Of a stretch of 64,000 nucleotides of DNA, positions 1-8,245 are shown one piece after another; within the stretch, counting starts at the first letter, position 1, and each line of letters opens with the position of its first letter. The notes under the pieces were generated by a model. That model was not told the DNA's origin. It did no database searches and saw only the letters and a list, made by a program, of their open reading frames with translations. The translations under genes and the position numbers were made by a program. Origin of the DNA: an uncultured bacterium (GTDB taxonomy: Bacteria; Bacillota; Clostridia; Oscillospirales; Oscillospiraceae); the NCBI GenBank assembly GCA_947364395.1, contig CANASS010000001.1:49720-113719 (forward strand), given 5' to 3'.

Positions 1-515
1 AAGCCCTCAAAGTCGATGACGGCGGTGTCTCCCTTCTTGGCCTTGCGCTCCACGCTCACCAGGCGGGAGGCCCGGTCGATGTAAGGCTTCAGCTCCCCCT
101 TGATATCTGCGGCGGACACCTTCACCTCGGGCTTAGCCACGGGCAGGCCCTTGTAGTCCTGGATGGAGGCCTCGGGCTTAACGGTGACGGTGGCCTTGAA
201 GGTGAAGCCGTCGGCGGTGGCCTCCAGCACCTCCAACTGGGGATAGGCCACGGGCTTGATGCCGGTTTCCTTCAGCGCGGCCTCATATGCGTCGGGATAG
301 GCCAGGGAGATGGCGTCGTCATAAAAAATCTCGGCGCCATACATCTTCTCCACCATCTTCCGGGGGGCCTTGCCCTTGCGGAAGCCGGGGATGTTGATGC
401 GGTTCTTCTGCCTGTTGTACACCTTGTCAATGGCGGCCTGGAACTCGGCGGCGCCGACCTCGATCACCAGTTCAAAGGCGCTGTTTTCTGTTTTCTCGTT
501 GCTCTTGATGTTCAT
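1..515 (-). CDS. tig: Trigger factor, N-terminal part (runs off the window)
   Basis: Ribosome-associated folding chaperone with peptidyl-prolyl isomerase activity, acting on nascent chains at the exit tunnel. Only the first 171 codons are present; the 3' end lies beyond base 1. Translating the minus strand from ATG at 515 gives the ribosome-docking signature GFRKGKAP at about residues 44-51, inside a typical trigger-factor N domain, followed by the start of the isomerase domain. A GGAGGAAT ribosome binding site lies directly upstream. The gene has its own likely promoter (581-609), separate from the phosphoesterase gene upstream of it. Confidence 0.93.
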   Translation of the reverse strand, partial: MNIKSNEKTENSAFELVIEVGAAEFQAAIDKVYNRQKNRINIPGFRKGKAPRKMVEKMYGAEIFYDDAISLAYPDAYEAALKETGIKPVAYPQLEVLEATADGFTFKATVTVKPEASIQDYKGLPVAKPEVKVSAADIKGELKPYIDRASRLVSVERKAKKGDTAVIDFEG

Positions 516-580
516 GGTTTATTCCTCCAAGCTCGGCCCGCCGGAACGCCGCTGGGCCTTCTTTCTAAATAATCCAACCT

Positions 581-609
581 ATTCTATCAGATAGGCGCGG
601 ATATTTCCA
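581..609 (-). promoter_or_regulatory. Candidate sigma-A promoter of tig
   Basis: On the minus strand TGGAAA (604-609) and TAGAAT (581-586) are separated by 17 bases, about 65 bases upstream of the tig start. The -35 matches the consensus at 4 of 6 bases. Read by eye only. Confidence 0.45.
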
Positions 610-621
610 CTGTTTTTTTGT

Positions 622-1311
622 TTATTCCAAAATTTTTTTTGGACGGAATCCGACAAAGTCCGCCGCCACCAGGTGATAGTCCACGCCGCCCTGTGCTCCC
701 TCCACCGCCAGCCGATGGCTGGGGCCGTGGAGATGGCCGTAGCAGCAGATTTTCACCCCGTACCGCTCTAAAAGTTCTATGATCTCCTGGCAGCGGTAGC
801 TGCGGTACAGGGGCGGATAGTGGAGAAAGCAGACTTTCTCCCTCTCCCCCGCCGCCTTCAGAGACGCTTCCAGCCGGATCAGCTCCCGGTTGAACACCTT
901 TTCCCAATGGGGCGTGCCGTTTTCCTCAAAAAACCAGCCCCGGGTACCGCACAGCGCGGTTTCGCCATAGAGGGCGCAGTTGTTGTGGAGAATATGGAGG
1001 CGGTCGAACCCATTGGCCTGAAAAAATGCGTTCATCTTGGCCGCAGTGTTCCACCAGTAGTCGTGATTGCCCTTAAGCAGCCACTTCTCCCCCGGCAGCT
1101 CGCTGTTGAGAAAGGCAAAGTCCTCCCTGGCTTCCTCCAGGCTCATGCCCCAGGACAGATCCCCGCACAACACCACTGTGTCCGTACTCCCCACCGGGGC
1201 AAAGCCCTCCCGGAGCTTGTCCACGTAGCCCTCCCAGCCGCCGCCGAACACATCCATGGGCTTGTCAGCCCCCAGGGACAGATGGGTATCACCGATGGCG
1301 TAGAGAGCCAT
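622..1311 (-). CDS. Metallophosphoesterase, calcineurin-like
   Basis: A 229-residue protein with the dinuclear-metal phosphoesterase motifs in order: GDTH near residue 7, GDLSW near 50, GNHDYWW near 80 and GHLHG near 190. Such enzymes hydrolyse phosphomonoesters or phosphodiesters; the substrate here cannot be told from sequence. ATG at 1311 has AGAGGTGATGGG upstream. It lies 11 bases downstream of thrC and is probably co-transcribed with it. Confidence 0.85.
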   Translation of the reverse strand: MALYAIGDTHLSLGADKPMDVFGGGWEGYVDKLREGFAPVGSTDTVVLCGDLSWGMSLEEAREDFAFLNSELPGEKWLLKGNHDYWWNTAAKMNAFFQANGFDRLHILHNNCALYGETALCGTRGWFFEENGTPHWEKVFNRELIRLEASLKAAGEREKVCFLHYPPLYRSYRCQEIIELLERYGVKICCYGHLHGPSHRLAVEGAQGGVDYHLVAADFVGFRPKKILE

Positions 1312-1322
1312 CCCATCACCTC

Positions 1323-2816
1323 TTATTTCAGGAAATTCAATACGCTGCCCTGCATGGCGGTCTTGTCCACCGCGCCATCAAAGCGACGGCGGCGCTTTTT
1401 AAGCCGGGCCAGCGGCATAGGCGTGGGCACGCCGGTGACCTCGGTGAGCTGATCCAAAATTTCCAGCCCGGCCTTGTGCTGCTTGACCCCCAGGGCGTCC
1501 AGCACGCTGTTGCAGAACTTGAAGGGGCTGGCGGTGGACACCACCACAGTGGGGGTATCGTCTCCCGTGTCCTCCCGGTACTCCTCCAGCACATGGAAAG
1601 CCACGGCGGTGTGGGGGTCGATGAGGTAGCTGCGTTCGTTCCACATCCTGGCGATCATGGCCTTTGTCTCCTGGTCATCGCAGTACCCGGCGCTGAACTC
1701 CTTCTTCAGCTTGGTGCGGATGGAGCTGTCAACCCGGTAGCTGCCATACTCCGCCAGCTGGGACATGTACTCCCGCACCAGCCGGTCGTCCCGGCCGGAC
1801 AGCTCAAACAGCATCCGTTCCAGGTTGCTGGAGATCAGAATGTCCATGGAGGGTGACAGGGTGTTATAGAAGGCGCGGTTGCGGTCGTAAGTGCCGGTGT
1901 TGATGAAGTCGGTGAGCACGTTGTTTTGGTTGGAGGCGCAGATCAGCCGGTTGATGGGAATTCCCATGGCCTTGGCATAATAGGCCGCCAAGATATTGCC
2001 GAAATTGCCGGTGGGCACGCACACGTTGACGGTCTGGCCCTTGGAGATGGCCCCGGCCTTGAGCAGGTCGCAGTAAGCGGAGGCGTAGTACACGATCTGG
2101 GGCAGGATACGTCCCCAATTGATGGAGTTGGCGGAGGACAGAAAGTACCCCCGTTCCGCCAGCTCCGCCGCCAGAGCCTCGTCGGCAAACAGCGTCTTTA
2201 CCCCGGACTGCGCGTCGTCGAAATTGCCCACAACGGCGCACACGCCCACGTTGCCCCCCTCCTGGGTGACCATCTGGAGCTCCTGGATCTCGGACACCCC
2301 GTCCTTGGGATAAAACACCAAAATTCTGGTCTTATCCACGTTGCGAAAGCCCTCCAGAGCGGCCTTGCCCGTGTCGCCGGAGGTGGCGACCAGAATACAC
2401 ACCGTCTTTTTCTCGTCGTTCTTCTCCAGGGACGCGGTCAGCAGATGGGGCAGGACCTGGAGCGCCATGTCCTTAAAGGCGCAGGTAGGCCCGTGCCACA
2501 GCTCCAGGCAGTAGGTGCTGTCGTCCAGCTTGACCACCGGGGCGATGTCCTCGCTGGAGAACTTCCCGCCGCCGTAGGCCTCAGCCGCGTAGGCGGTGAG
2601 CTCGGAGGCGGCAAATCCCTCCAAAAAGCTGTTCATGATGTACACCATCCGCTGCTGGTAAGACATCTCCTTCATGGTCTCCACAGCGGAGGCGGGCAGG
2701 CGGGGCAGCACCGCCGGAGTCAGCAGGCCGCCGTCGGGGGCCAGTCCCTTGGCGATGGCCTGGGACGCGCTCATGTGCAAATCTTTATTTCTCGTGCTCA
2801 GGTAATTCATGGTCAT
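1323..2816 (-). CDS. thrC: Threonine synthase
   Basis: PLP enzyme converting O-phosphohomoserine to threonine and phosphate, the last step of threonine synthesis. The 497-residue length fits the long form of the family. The PLP-lysine context is CAFKDMALQ, with Lys115 the likely Schiff-base residue, and the N-terminal YLSTRN plus GLAPDGGL segment is characteristic. The chosen ATG overlaps the dipeptidase stop as ATGA (2816-2813), suggesting translational coupling; a second ATG two codons later (2810) is also possible. No T-box or other amino-acid-responsive leader is visible upstream. Confidence 0.95.
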   Translation of the reverse strand: MTMNYLSTRNKDLHMSASQAIAKGLAPDGGLLTPAVLPRLPASAVETMKEMSYQQRMVYIMNSFLEGFAASELTAYAAEAYGGGKFSSEDIAPVVKLDDSTYCLELWHGPTCAFKDMALQVLPHLLTASLEKNDEKKTVCILVATSGDTGKAALEGFRNVDKTRILVFYPKDGVSEIQELQMVTQEGGNVGVCAVVGNFDDAQSGVKTLFADEALAAELAERGYFLSSANSINWGRILPQIVYYASAYCDLLKAGAISKGQTVNVCVPTGNFGNILAAYYAKAMGIPINRLICASNQNNVLTDFINTGTYDRNRAFYNTLSPSMDILISSNLERMLFELSGRDDRLVREYMSQLAEYGSYRVDSSIRTKLKKEFSAGYCDDQETKAMIARMWNERSYLIDPHTAVAFHVLEEYREDTGDDTPTVVVSTASPFKFCNSVLDALGVKQHKAGLEILDQLTEVTGVPTPMPLARLKKRRRRFDGAVDKTAMQGSVLNFLK

Positions 2817-3751
2817 CTCACTACTCTCATTAAATTATTGTAAAACAGGTCTTGGATAACCGTTTCTCCATAGCCATGGCGGAGCAGGTGCTCATAGAGC
2901 CGGGGCAGGCAGTCAATGGCGGGCAGATCGGCAATGGTGTCGCAGCCGTCCCAGTCGCCTCCCAGAGCCGCGTTGGCGCCGCCGCCCAGCTCCAAAATGT
3001 GGTCCAGATGGGCCCGGACCCCGTCCAGATCCCTGCCGCCGCCCACGAACTCGGTGTAAAAATTGAGCCCTATCACACCTTGATTTTTTATTATCGCATT
3101 TATTTGCTCATCCGTCAAGTTCCTTGTGTGATCCCACACAGATTTTGTATTGGAGTGGCTGGCGATAAAAGGCCGCCGGGCCATCTCCGCAACATCCCAA
3201 AACCCTGCCTCAGACAGGTGCGACACGTCCACCAGGATATGCAGCTCCTCCATTTTAGCCACAAACGCGCGGCCAACAGGGGATAATCCCCGCTCTGGCT
3301 CATCGCAATTGGAGCCGGACAGGAGATTGGCATGGTTCCACGTCAAATTGACCGCCACAACGCCGTCCCCAGCCGCCTGCTCCAGACGGCCCGGATCGCA
3401 GCCCAGCAGCTCCGCCCCCTCCACCGACAGAAACGCCGCCGCCTTTCCTTGGCGGTTGGCCCGTTCCGCCTCCTCTGCGGTGCGGCACTGGAGGACTTTG
3501 TCCGAATTTCGGGCCATCTGATCTTTAAAGCAGCGCAGCAGGGCGTGATAGGCCCGTTCCACCGAATCCCCGCCCAAGGGATAGCCGGTATAGCCGTCCG
3601 CAGTCCACAGGGCAAAAAACTGGCAGTACCGTTCAAACCCCGCCGTCCGCTCCAGAGAGAGCATCCCGGAGTTGCGGTCCAGGCCCTCATACTCCCGCCA
3701 ACAGCGGGAAATGGTGTCACAATGGGCGTCAAATACGGAAATTGGACCCAT
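2813..3751 (-). CDS. Membrane dipeptidase family (peptidase M19)
   Basis: Zinc-dependent renal-dipeptidase-like enzyme, expected to cleave dipeptides. Metal-ligand motifs are visible: FDAHCDT at the N terminus, a Glu in SVEGAEL, His in DVSHLSE and in IASHSN, and Asp in GGDWDG. Translation from 3751 (MGPISVF) places AGGAGG six bases upstream; ATG at 3757 lies inside that ribosome binding site and is less likely. Length is 312 residues, near the family norm. It is coupled to thrC by an ATGA overlap and follows yraN by 10 bases. Confidence 0.88.
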   Translation of the reverse strand: MGPISVFDAHCDTISRCWREYEGLDRNSGMLSLERTAGFERYCQFFALWTADGYTGYPLGGDSVERAYHALLRCFKDQMARNSDKVLQCRTAEEAERANRQGKAAAFLSVEGAELLGCDPGRLEQAAGDGVVAVNLTWNHANLLSGSNCDEPERGLSPVGRAFVAKMEELHILVDVSHLSEAGFWDVAEMARRPFIASHSNTKSVWDHTRNLTDEQINAIIKNQGVIGLNFYTEFVGGGRDLDGVRAHLDHILELGGGANAALGGDWDGCDTIADLPAIDCLPRLYEHLLRHGYGETVIQDLFYNNLMRVVR

Positions 3752-3761
3752 AAGCATCCTC

Positions 3762-4136
3762 CTAAAAAGCGTTTTCAATGTAGTATATGTCTGGTTTTTC
3801 AGTATGGATTCCCTGGGGGGCGTACACCTCCGCCACATCGAACCGGGGCTGGAGGCCGCTGGGATGGGTCAGCAGATAGTATTGGGCCGCGGTCCGGAGC
3901 TTTCGCTGCTTGGAGACCGTCACCGCCTCACAGGCCGCTCCAAACCGGCTGTTTTTTCGCAGCTTGACCTCCACGAAGGCCAAATAGTTTCCCCTTTTTG
4001 CCACAATGTCCAGCTCCCCCATGCGGCATCGAAAATTGGTGGCCGCGATGACCCAGCCCTTTTGCCGCAGGTCTTCCGCCACCAGCGCCTCGCCCCATTG
4101 GCCCAGGCCCCTGGCTTTCTCTCCCCCGCCGCTCAC
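3762..4136 (-). CDS. YraN/UPF0102 family nuclease-fold protein
   Basis: A 124-residue protein of the UPF0102 family, which has an Holliday-junction-resolvase-like (PD-(D/E)XK) fold. Family signatures are GQWGEALVAEDLRQKG, the acidic residues in GELDIVAK and the FVEVKLR strand. Cellular role is not established. Its ATG overlaps the rnhB stop as ATGA, and yraN next to rnhB is a common bacterial arrangement. Confidence 0.88.
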   Translation of the reverse strand: MSGGGEKARGLGQWGEALVAEDLRQKGWVIAATNFRCRMGELDIVAKRGNYLAFVEVKLRKNSRFGAACEAVTVSKQRKLRTAAQYYLLTHPSGLQPRFDVAEVYAPQGIHTEKPDIYYIENAF

Positions 4137-4738
4137 AGCTTTTTCAAAAAGGTCCGGCGGTGGATGGGACAGGGCCCAAATTCCCGCAGCAGCTGGTAGT
4201 GACGTTTGGTGGGGTATCCCTTATGGCACTCAAACTCATACTGCGGATACACCGCCGCCATCTCCTTCATATATCGGTCCCGGCTGACCTTGGCCAGGAT
4301 GGACGCCGCAGCCACAGACATTGACAAGCTATCTCCCTTTACAATTGTTTTATGAGGCGTGACAATAGCGCATCTGCTTCCATGATCTCGGTTGCCGTCG
4401 ATGAGGGCAAAATCCGCCTTGGGTTCCAGGCCGTCGATGGCCAGCTGCATGGCCTTCATTCTGCTGTTCAGAATGTCGATCTGGTCGATCTCTCCCGGCT
4501 CCACCCAGGCCACCGACCATGCTGCCGCTTGTGCCGTAATCTGGTCATACAGCGCCTCCCGGCGCTTTTCCGTCACCTGTTTGGAGTCATCGAGCCAGGG
4601 CAGATCCAACCCATCAGGAAGGATGACGGCCGCGGCATACACCCGGCCCGCCAACGGTCCTGCCCCAGCCTCGTCGCAGCCACATACGGCGCCACACCCC
4701 TGTGACATGGCCTCACGCTCCAACTCCCAGCTGGGCAC
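4133..4738 (-). CDS. rnhB: Ribonuclease HII
   Basis: Endonuclease cleaving the RNA strand of RNA-DNA hybrids, including single ribonucleotides in DNA. The DEAGAGPLAG motif near residue 22 carries the first two catalytic acids; ALIDGNRD and the HKGY segment follow as expected. The start is GTG at 4738 with GGGGAGAGG about 8 bases upstream; an internal ATG at 4708 would still retain the catalytic motif. It sits 17 bases downstream of rbgA, as in the Bacillus rplS-rbgA-rnhB order. Confidence 0.95.
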   Translation of the reverse strand: MPSWELEREAMSQGCGAVCGCDEAGAGPLAGRVYAAAVILPDGLDLPWLDDSKQVTEKRREALYDQITAQAAAWSVAWVEPGEIDQIDILNSRMKAMQLAIDGLEPKADFALIDGNRDHGSRCAIVTPHKTIVKGDSLSMSVAAASILAKVSRDRYMKEMAAVYPQYEFECHKGYPTKRHYQLLREFGPCPIHRRTFLKKL

Positions 4739-4755
4739 GGCCCCTCTCCCCTTCC

Positions 4756-5610
4756 TTATATGTCTTCAGGTGTCTCAAGTGTAAAGCGCCCTAACTTGCC
4801 GCCACGAAATTCGTCCAGCAGCACCTTTGCCATCCGCTCCGAGTCCGTCTCACCGCCGGAGACCAGCATGCCCCGCTTCCGGGCACAGCCTTCCAGCAAC
4901 TCCCAGCCCTGAAGCCCCTCCATGTCCGTCATTTTGTACCGCTCCTCCAACGCCTTTGGGTATCGGTCCCGAAGCAGTTCCAGCAGAGCGCAGGCCAGCC
5001 CCTCCACGTCGGTGACCTCGTCTTTCACCGCGCCGGTGAAAGCCAGATGGAGGCCGGTGGTCTCATCCTCAAACTTGGGCCACAGGATGCCCGGCGTGTC
5101 CAACAGCTCCAGGCTGGCGTCCACACTCACCCACTGCTTACCCCGGGTGACGCCGGGCCTGTCGCTGGCTTTGGCGGACTTCCGCCTGGCCACCTTGTTG
5201 ATAAAGGTGGATTTGCCCACATTGGGCACTCCCACCACCATGGCCCGGATGGGCCGCCCCACCTGCCCCTTGGCCTTCCAAGCCGCCAGCTTGTCCCTGA
5301 GCACGCTTTTGGCGGCGGTGGAAAACTGGTTGACTCCCTTTCCGGATTTGGCGTCTGTCTCCAGCACGCCAAACCCGTTCTCTTTGAAGCAGGCCAGCCA
5401 CCGCGCTGTCATGGCGGGGTCCGCCTGATCCGTCCGATTGAAAATAACCAGCCGGGGCCGTTCACCCACCATAGCGTCAATGTCTGGGTTGCGGCTGGAA
5501 ATAGGGATGCGGGCATCCACCACCTCAGCTACCAGATCCACCAGCTTCACATCGTTTTCCATCTGCCGCCGGGTCTTGGTCATGTGCCCCGGATACCACT
5601 GTATATTCAT
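4756..5610 (-). CDS. rbgA: Ribosome biogenesis GTPase RbgA (YlqF)
   Basis: Circularly permuted GTPase needed for late 50S assembly. It starts MNIQWYPGHMTK, the family hallmark, then has NRTD (G4), a G5-like TDAKSGKG, GVPNVGKST (G1) and DTPG (G3), in the permuted order G4-G5-G1-G3. Length 284 matches the family. ATG at 5610 has GGTGGAGCTC upstream; an upstream in-frame extension would run into the rplS terminator and is rejected. It lies between rplS and rnhB. Confidence 0.96.
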   Translation of the reverse strand: MNIQWYPGHMTKTRRQMENDVKLVDLVAEVVDARIPISSRNPDIDAMVGERPRLVIFNRTDQADPAMTARWLACFKENGFGVLETDAKSGKGVNQFSTAAKSVLRDKLAAWKAKGQVGRPIRAMVVGVPNVGKSTFINKVARRKSAKASDRPGVTRGKQWVSVDASLELLDTPGILWPKFEDETTGLHLAFTGAVKDEVTDVEGLACALLELLRDRYPKALEERYKMTDMEGLQGWELLEGCARKRGMLVSGGETDSERMAKVLLDEFRGGKLGRFTLETPEDI

Positions 5611-5647
5611 GAGCTCCACCTTTTTTGGAAAAATCAGGTATTTGAAT

Positions 5648-5677
5648 AAAAGAGGAGCGGTCACCCGCTCCTCTTTT
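5648..5677 (-). terminator. Rho-independent terminator after rplS
   Basis: Thirteen perfect base pairs (5648-5660 with 5665-5677) around a 4-base loop, followed on the minus strand by a T-rich tail. It lies in the 77-base rplS-rbgA gap and may only partly terminate, since rbgA has no obvious promoter of its own. Confidence 0.85.
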
Positions 5678-5687
5678 ACTGCGCAGC

Positions 5688-6029
5688 TTACAGGTCCTCT
5701 TTGACCTTGGCGGCCTTGCCCACGCGGTCGCGCAGGTAGTACAGCTTGGCCCGGCGGACCTTACCCTTGCGGACGGTCTCCACCTTCTCAATGGTGGGAG
5801 CATGCAGAGGGAAGACCTTTTCCACGCCCACGCCGTAGGAAATACGGCGGACGGTGAAGCTCTCCTCAATGCCGCCGTGCTTTTTCGCGATGACAGTGCC
5901 CTCGAACACCTGGATACGCTCGCGGCTGCCCTCCTTGACCCGGATGTGCACCCGGACGGTGTCGCCCACACGGACGGAAGGAGCTTCCTCCTTCATGTAC
6001 TTGTCGCTGAATTGCTGAAGCAGATCCAT
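5688..6029 (-). CDS. rplS: 50S ribosomal protein L19
   Basis: A 113-residue ribosomal protein from the 30S-50S interface. It shows the L19 segments RVGDTVRVH, RIQVFEGTVIA, ISYGVGVEKVFPLH and RRAKLYYLR. Start ATG at 6029 follows AGGAGGAAAATACAA; the longer reading frame upstream is the untranslated leader. Expressed from a strong promoter at 6112-6140 and terminated at 5648-5677, so largely a single-gene transcript. Confidence 0.98.
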   Translation of the reverse strand: MDLLQQFSDKYMKEEAPSVRVGDTVRVHIRVKEGSRERIQVFEGTVIAKKHGGIEESFTVRRISYGVGVEKVFPLHAPTIEKVETVRKGKVRRAKLYYLRDRVGKAAKVKEDL

Positions 6030-6105
6030 TTGTATTTTCCTCCTAATTTCAGGCGTTCGTGCGTCCCAGCCCGTGGCCGCGCAGAGGACCACCCTTTTTT
6101 CAGAC
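6030..6105 (-). ncRNA. 5' leader of rplS, possible L19 autoregulatory leader
   Basis: About 75 nt of transcribed leader between the predicted start site and rplS, containing GGGTGGTCC...GGGACGCAC blocks that could fold. L19 leader motifs are known in Bacillota; identity here is only suggested by position and GC-rich blocks, not by a covariance match. Confidence 0.35.
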
Positions 6106-6111
6106 TTAGGT

Positions 6112-6140
6112 AGTTTACCACAGCTGACCCAGATTTGCAA
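6112..6140 (-). promoter_or_regulatory. Sigma-A promoter of rplS
   Basis: TTGCAA (6135-6140), 17-base spacer, TAAACT (6112-6117) on the minus strand, about 80 bases upstream of rplS. Confidence 0.7.
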
Positions 6141-6168
6141 GGTTTTTTTCCAGTTTTCCGGCAAAAAA

Positions 6169-6753
6169 TTATACGCTTTCCCGTCGCAGCACGCCTGCCA
6201 GCAGCCAAATGGCAGTAAGCAGCAGGGTCACGTTGGCGTAATAAGCGGCGGCCACCGCTCCGACCCCCACCAGCACCCCCACCAGGCAGCCGGACAGAGC
6301 GGTCATCAGCCGTTCCGCCCAGTCCGGGTCCAGCCGGTCCGCGATCAGCCCGTAAACCACCCTGCCCCCGTCCAGAGGCAGGATGGGCAATAAGTTGAAC
6401 GTCCCCACCGCCAGCGTGAGCGCCGCCGCCAAGTCCCAGTCCAGGGCCAGGAAGAGCCCACCGGCCAGCAGGTTGGCCCCAGGGCCTGCCAACGCCACCA
6501 GACTGTCCTTGATATAGGTCAGGGGGGCGCGGTAGTCAATGTGCAGCTCCGCCCCCACCACCGTCAAGGACAGGCGCTCCACCCGCCCGCCGAAAGCGGC
6601 GGCGGAGGCAATATGCCCCAACTCATGGAGAACACAGGCCGCCAGTCCCCAGGGCAGCAGCCCCGCCCCCTCGTCCAGCCAAAACAGTGCCCCCAGCAGA
6701 AGAAGGAAACCGGGGCTCACCTCTATCTGGGGCCGGTTATGGTAGGTCCACAT
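6169..6753 (-). CDS. spoIVFB: Site-2 protease family M50 metalloprotease, SpoIVFB-like
   Basis: Polytopic intramembrane zinc protease of 194 residues. The zinc motif HELGH is in a membrane segment near residue 43, and the second ligand motif is NLLPILPLDGGR near residue 120. SpoIVFB cleaves pro-sigma-K in the mother cell during sporulation. Assignment rests on the paired M23 gene directly upstream, which it overlaps by 17 bases, matching the spoIVFA-spoIVFB arrangement. A generic M50B housekeeping role remains possible. Confidence 0.75.
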   Translation of the reverse strand: MWTYHNRPQIEVSPGFLLLLGALFWLDEGAGLLPWGLAACVLHELGHIASAAAFGGRVERLSLTVVGAELHIDYRAPLTYIKDSLVALAGPGANLLAGGLFLALDWDLAAALTLAVGTFNLLPILPLDGGRVVYGLIADRLDPDWAERLMTALSGCLVGVLVGVGAVAAAYYANVTLLLTAIWLLAGVLRRESV

Positions 6754-7729
6754 AATAGGCCGGGTCCAGCCGGATATTATCCTTCTCTATGGTCAGGTGG
6801 AGATGAGAGCCGGTGACATTGCCCGTGTGGCCTACCAGCGCCACCGTCTGGCCGCAGGCCACCTGATCCCCCTTATGGACAAGCAGCTTGCTGCAATGAG
6901 CGTAAAAGCTGCTGACATTGTTGGCGTGGCTGACCTTCAGATATTTGCCAAACTCGTCGCTTTCCCCAATATATTCCACTGTTCCTGCGGCAAAGGCACC
7001 TATTTCCACCCCATCCTCAGCGCCGATATCCAGCGCCAGATGGAACTCATTCTTTCCATTGATGGGGCTGTCCCGGTAGCCGAAGCCGGAGGTGACCGTC
7101 CCATTAACCGGCACAGCGGTCTCGCTCAGCCCCAGTTCATAAAACGCCAAGCTCACATTCTGGGGCAGTTTGACGCCGTCATCGGTGTATTCCTGGGCCA
7201 CAGCCGTCATCAGAGCGGGCTGGCTGGCTTCCGGCGGTGCCGATTCCGGCTCACGATCCACCGGCTCGTCCCCTTTTGAGGAAAAGTCAGCCTTGGCCAG
7301 GATGCCGTGTTCATTAAGGTAGTCCAAGCCCATCCTTGAGGTATGGCTCAGCCGCACCGGCATTTGAAGCTCATCCTCAAAAGGGCTGGGCGATGGGCTG
7401 GGTTCCTCCTCTACATCCCCGCCCATCAACGTGACGCACAGCGCCTCAAGGGCTCCAGCCATCGGCTCTCCACGGGAGAGATCGCCGCTAAACCGCTGGA
7501 AGGCGGCTTTAAAATCCACATTCGCCGCCGCCACCGTCCGCCAAACCTCCAGCTGAGCCGGAAACACACCCCGGCCAATGTACACCAACAGAAACAACGC
7601 CAAGCTGACCACCAGCTGGATCAACCTGCGCCGCTCCCCCTCTGCCCCGCCGTTCTGGGCGGATCGCTTTGCCCTCTGAGCGGGCCGCCGTCCTCTGGCT
7701 GCCGCCCCACGTCTGGATGCCCCATCCAT
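6737..7729 (-). CDS. spoIVFA: M23 (LytM) peptidase with one membrane anchor, SpoIVFA-like
   Basis: 330 residues: a basic Arg/Ala-rich cytoplasmic tail (1-35), one membrane helix (about 37-52), a low-complexity linker with EEEPSPSPSP, and a C-terminal LytM domain. In Bacillus SpoIVFA anchors and inhibits SpoIVFB. Here the zinc residues of active LytM enzymes are all visible: HLALD (HxxxD), FYAH and SHLHL (HxH), so the domain could be catalytic. ATG at 7729 has GGAGGGG seven bases upstream. The call depends on the overlap with the M50 gene. Confidence 0.65.
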   Translation of the reverse strand: MDGASRRGAAARGRRPAQRAKRSAQNGGAEGERRRLIQLVVSLALFLLVYIGRGVFPAQLEVWRTVAAANVDFKAAFQRFSGDLSRGEPMAGALEALCVTLMGGDVEEEPSPSPSPFEDELQMPVRLSHTSRMGLDYLNEHGILAKADFSSKGDEPVDREPESAPPEASQPALMTAVAQEYTDDGVKLPQNVSLAFYELGLSETAVPVNGTVTSGFGYRDSPINGKNEFHLALDIGAEDGVEIGAFAAGTVEYIGESDEFGKYLKVSHANNVSSFYAHCSKLLVHKGDQVACGQTVALVGHTGNVTGSHLHLTIEKDNIRLDPAYYVDLP

Positions 7730-7863
7730 ACCGACCCCTCCTTGCCCATTCGTCTCTTGGGATACTGTATGTCCGGGGACAAGTTTTTATGCAGGGTGTG
7801 CAATTGAGGCAGACAAAAGAAAACACGCCAGAGGTGTATCTCCTTCCCGCTGTATATCGTAAG

Positions 7864-7899
7864 AAAGCGGAGCAAGCGTCATGACGCTTGCTCCGCTTT
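7864..7899 (-). terminator. Hairpin after tRNA-Gly
   Basis: A perfect 36-base palindrome (18-bp arms, centre between 7881 and 7882) abutting the tRNA 3' end, followed on the minus strand by TTTCTTACG. The T tail is short, so termination may be weak. Confidence 0.65.
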
Positions 7900-7972
7900 G
7901 GAGCGGGTGAGGGGAATCGAACCCCCGTGTTCAGCTTGGGAAGCTGACATTCTGCCATTGAACTACACCCGC
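7899..7972 (-). tRNA. tRNA-Gly (anticodon CCC)
   Basis: On the minus strand the acceptor arm GCGGGTG pairs with CACCCGC, followed by discriminator T and an encoded CCA. The anticodon loop is TTCCCAA between TCAGC and GCTGA, giving anticodon CCC, which reads GGG. The T arm contains GGTTCGATTCC. Total length is 74. It is driven by a promoter at 7985-8013 and followed immediately by a palindromic hairpin. Confidence 0.96.
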
Positions 7973-7984
7973 AAGTTCCTTTGC

Positions 7985-8013
7985 ATTATAGCAGACTCAA
8001 GCGGAAAAAGCAA
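7985..8013 (-). promoter_or_regulatory. Sigma-A promoter of tRNA-Gly
   Basis: TTGCTT (8008-8013), 17-base spacer, consensus TATAAT (7985-7990) on the minus strand, 13 bases upstream of the tRNA. Divergent from the peptide promoter at 8071-8099. Confidence 0.75.
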
Positions 8014-8070
8014 GCACTTTTTTTTCGGGATTTACAGGATATGGAATTTCAAATTTTTCACAAAAGACTC

Positions 8071-8099
8071 TTTACAAGCTCAACTTTTATTGCTATAAT
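8071..8099 (+). promoter_or_regulatory. Sigma-A promoter of the 26-codon peptide gene
   Basis: TTTACA (8071-8076), 17-base spacer, consensus TATAAT (8094-8099), with an AT-rich stretch upstream. Predicted start site near 8106, leaving a leader of about 25 nt. Confidence 0.75.
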
Positions 8100-8130
8100 A
8101 TACAACAACAATGACAAGGAGGTGATGGCA

Positions 8131-8211
8131 ATGAAGGTCCTCTTTTCAGTGCCCGTTGATATCGACGAGTTGATCTTCGCCGGAGAGACTACCGTTCCCA
8201 GCGACCGCTGA
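8131..8211 (+). CDS. Predicted 26-residue peptide, unknown function
   Basis: Not recognised. The ORF begins MKVLFSVPVDIDELIF and ends AGETTVPSDR. It has a near-perfect AAGGAGGTG ribosome binding site 6-7 bases before the ATG, a near-consensus sigma-A promoter upstream and an intrinsic terminator about 35 bases downstream, so it forms a complete transcription unit of about 170 nt. The peptide has a short hydrophobic N-terminal half but no typical signal sequence or transmembrane helix, and an acidic VDIDE core. An in-frame ATG at 8125 is too close to the ribosome binding site. It could also be a regulatory RNA with an incidental ORF. Confidence 0.6.
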   Translation: MKVLFSVPVDIDELIFAGETTVPSDR

Positions 8212-8245
8212 GCACGACGTACTTTCAATGGTATAAGAAATTGAC

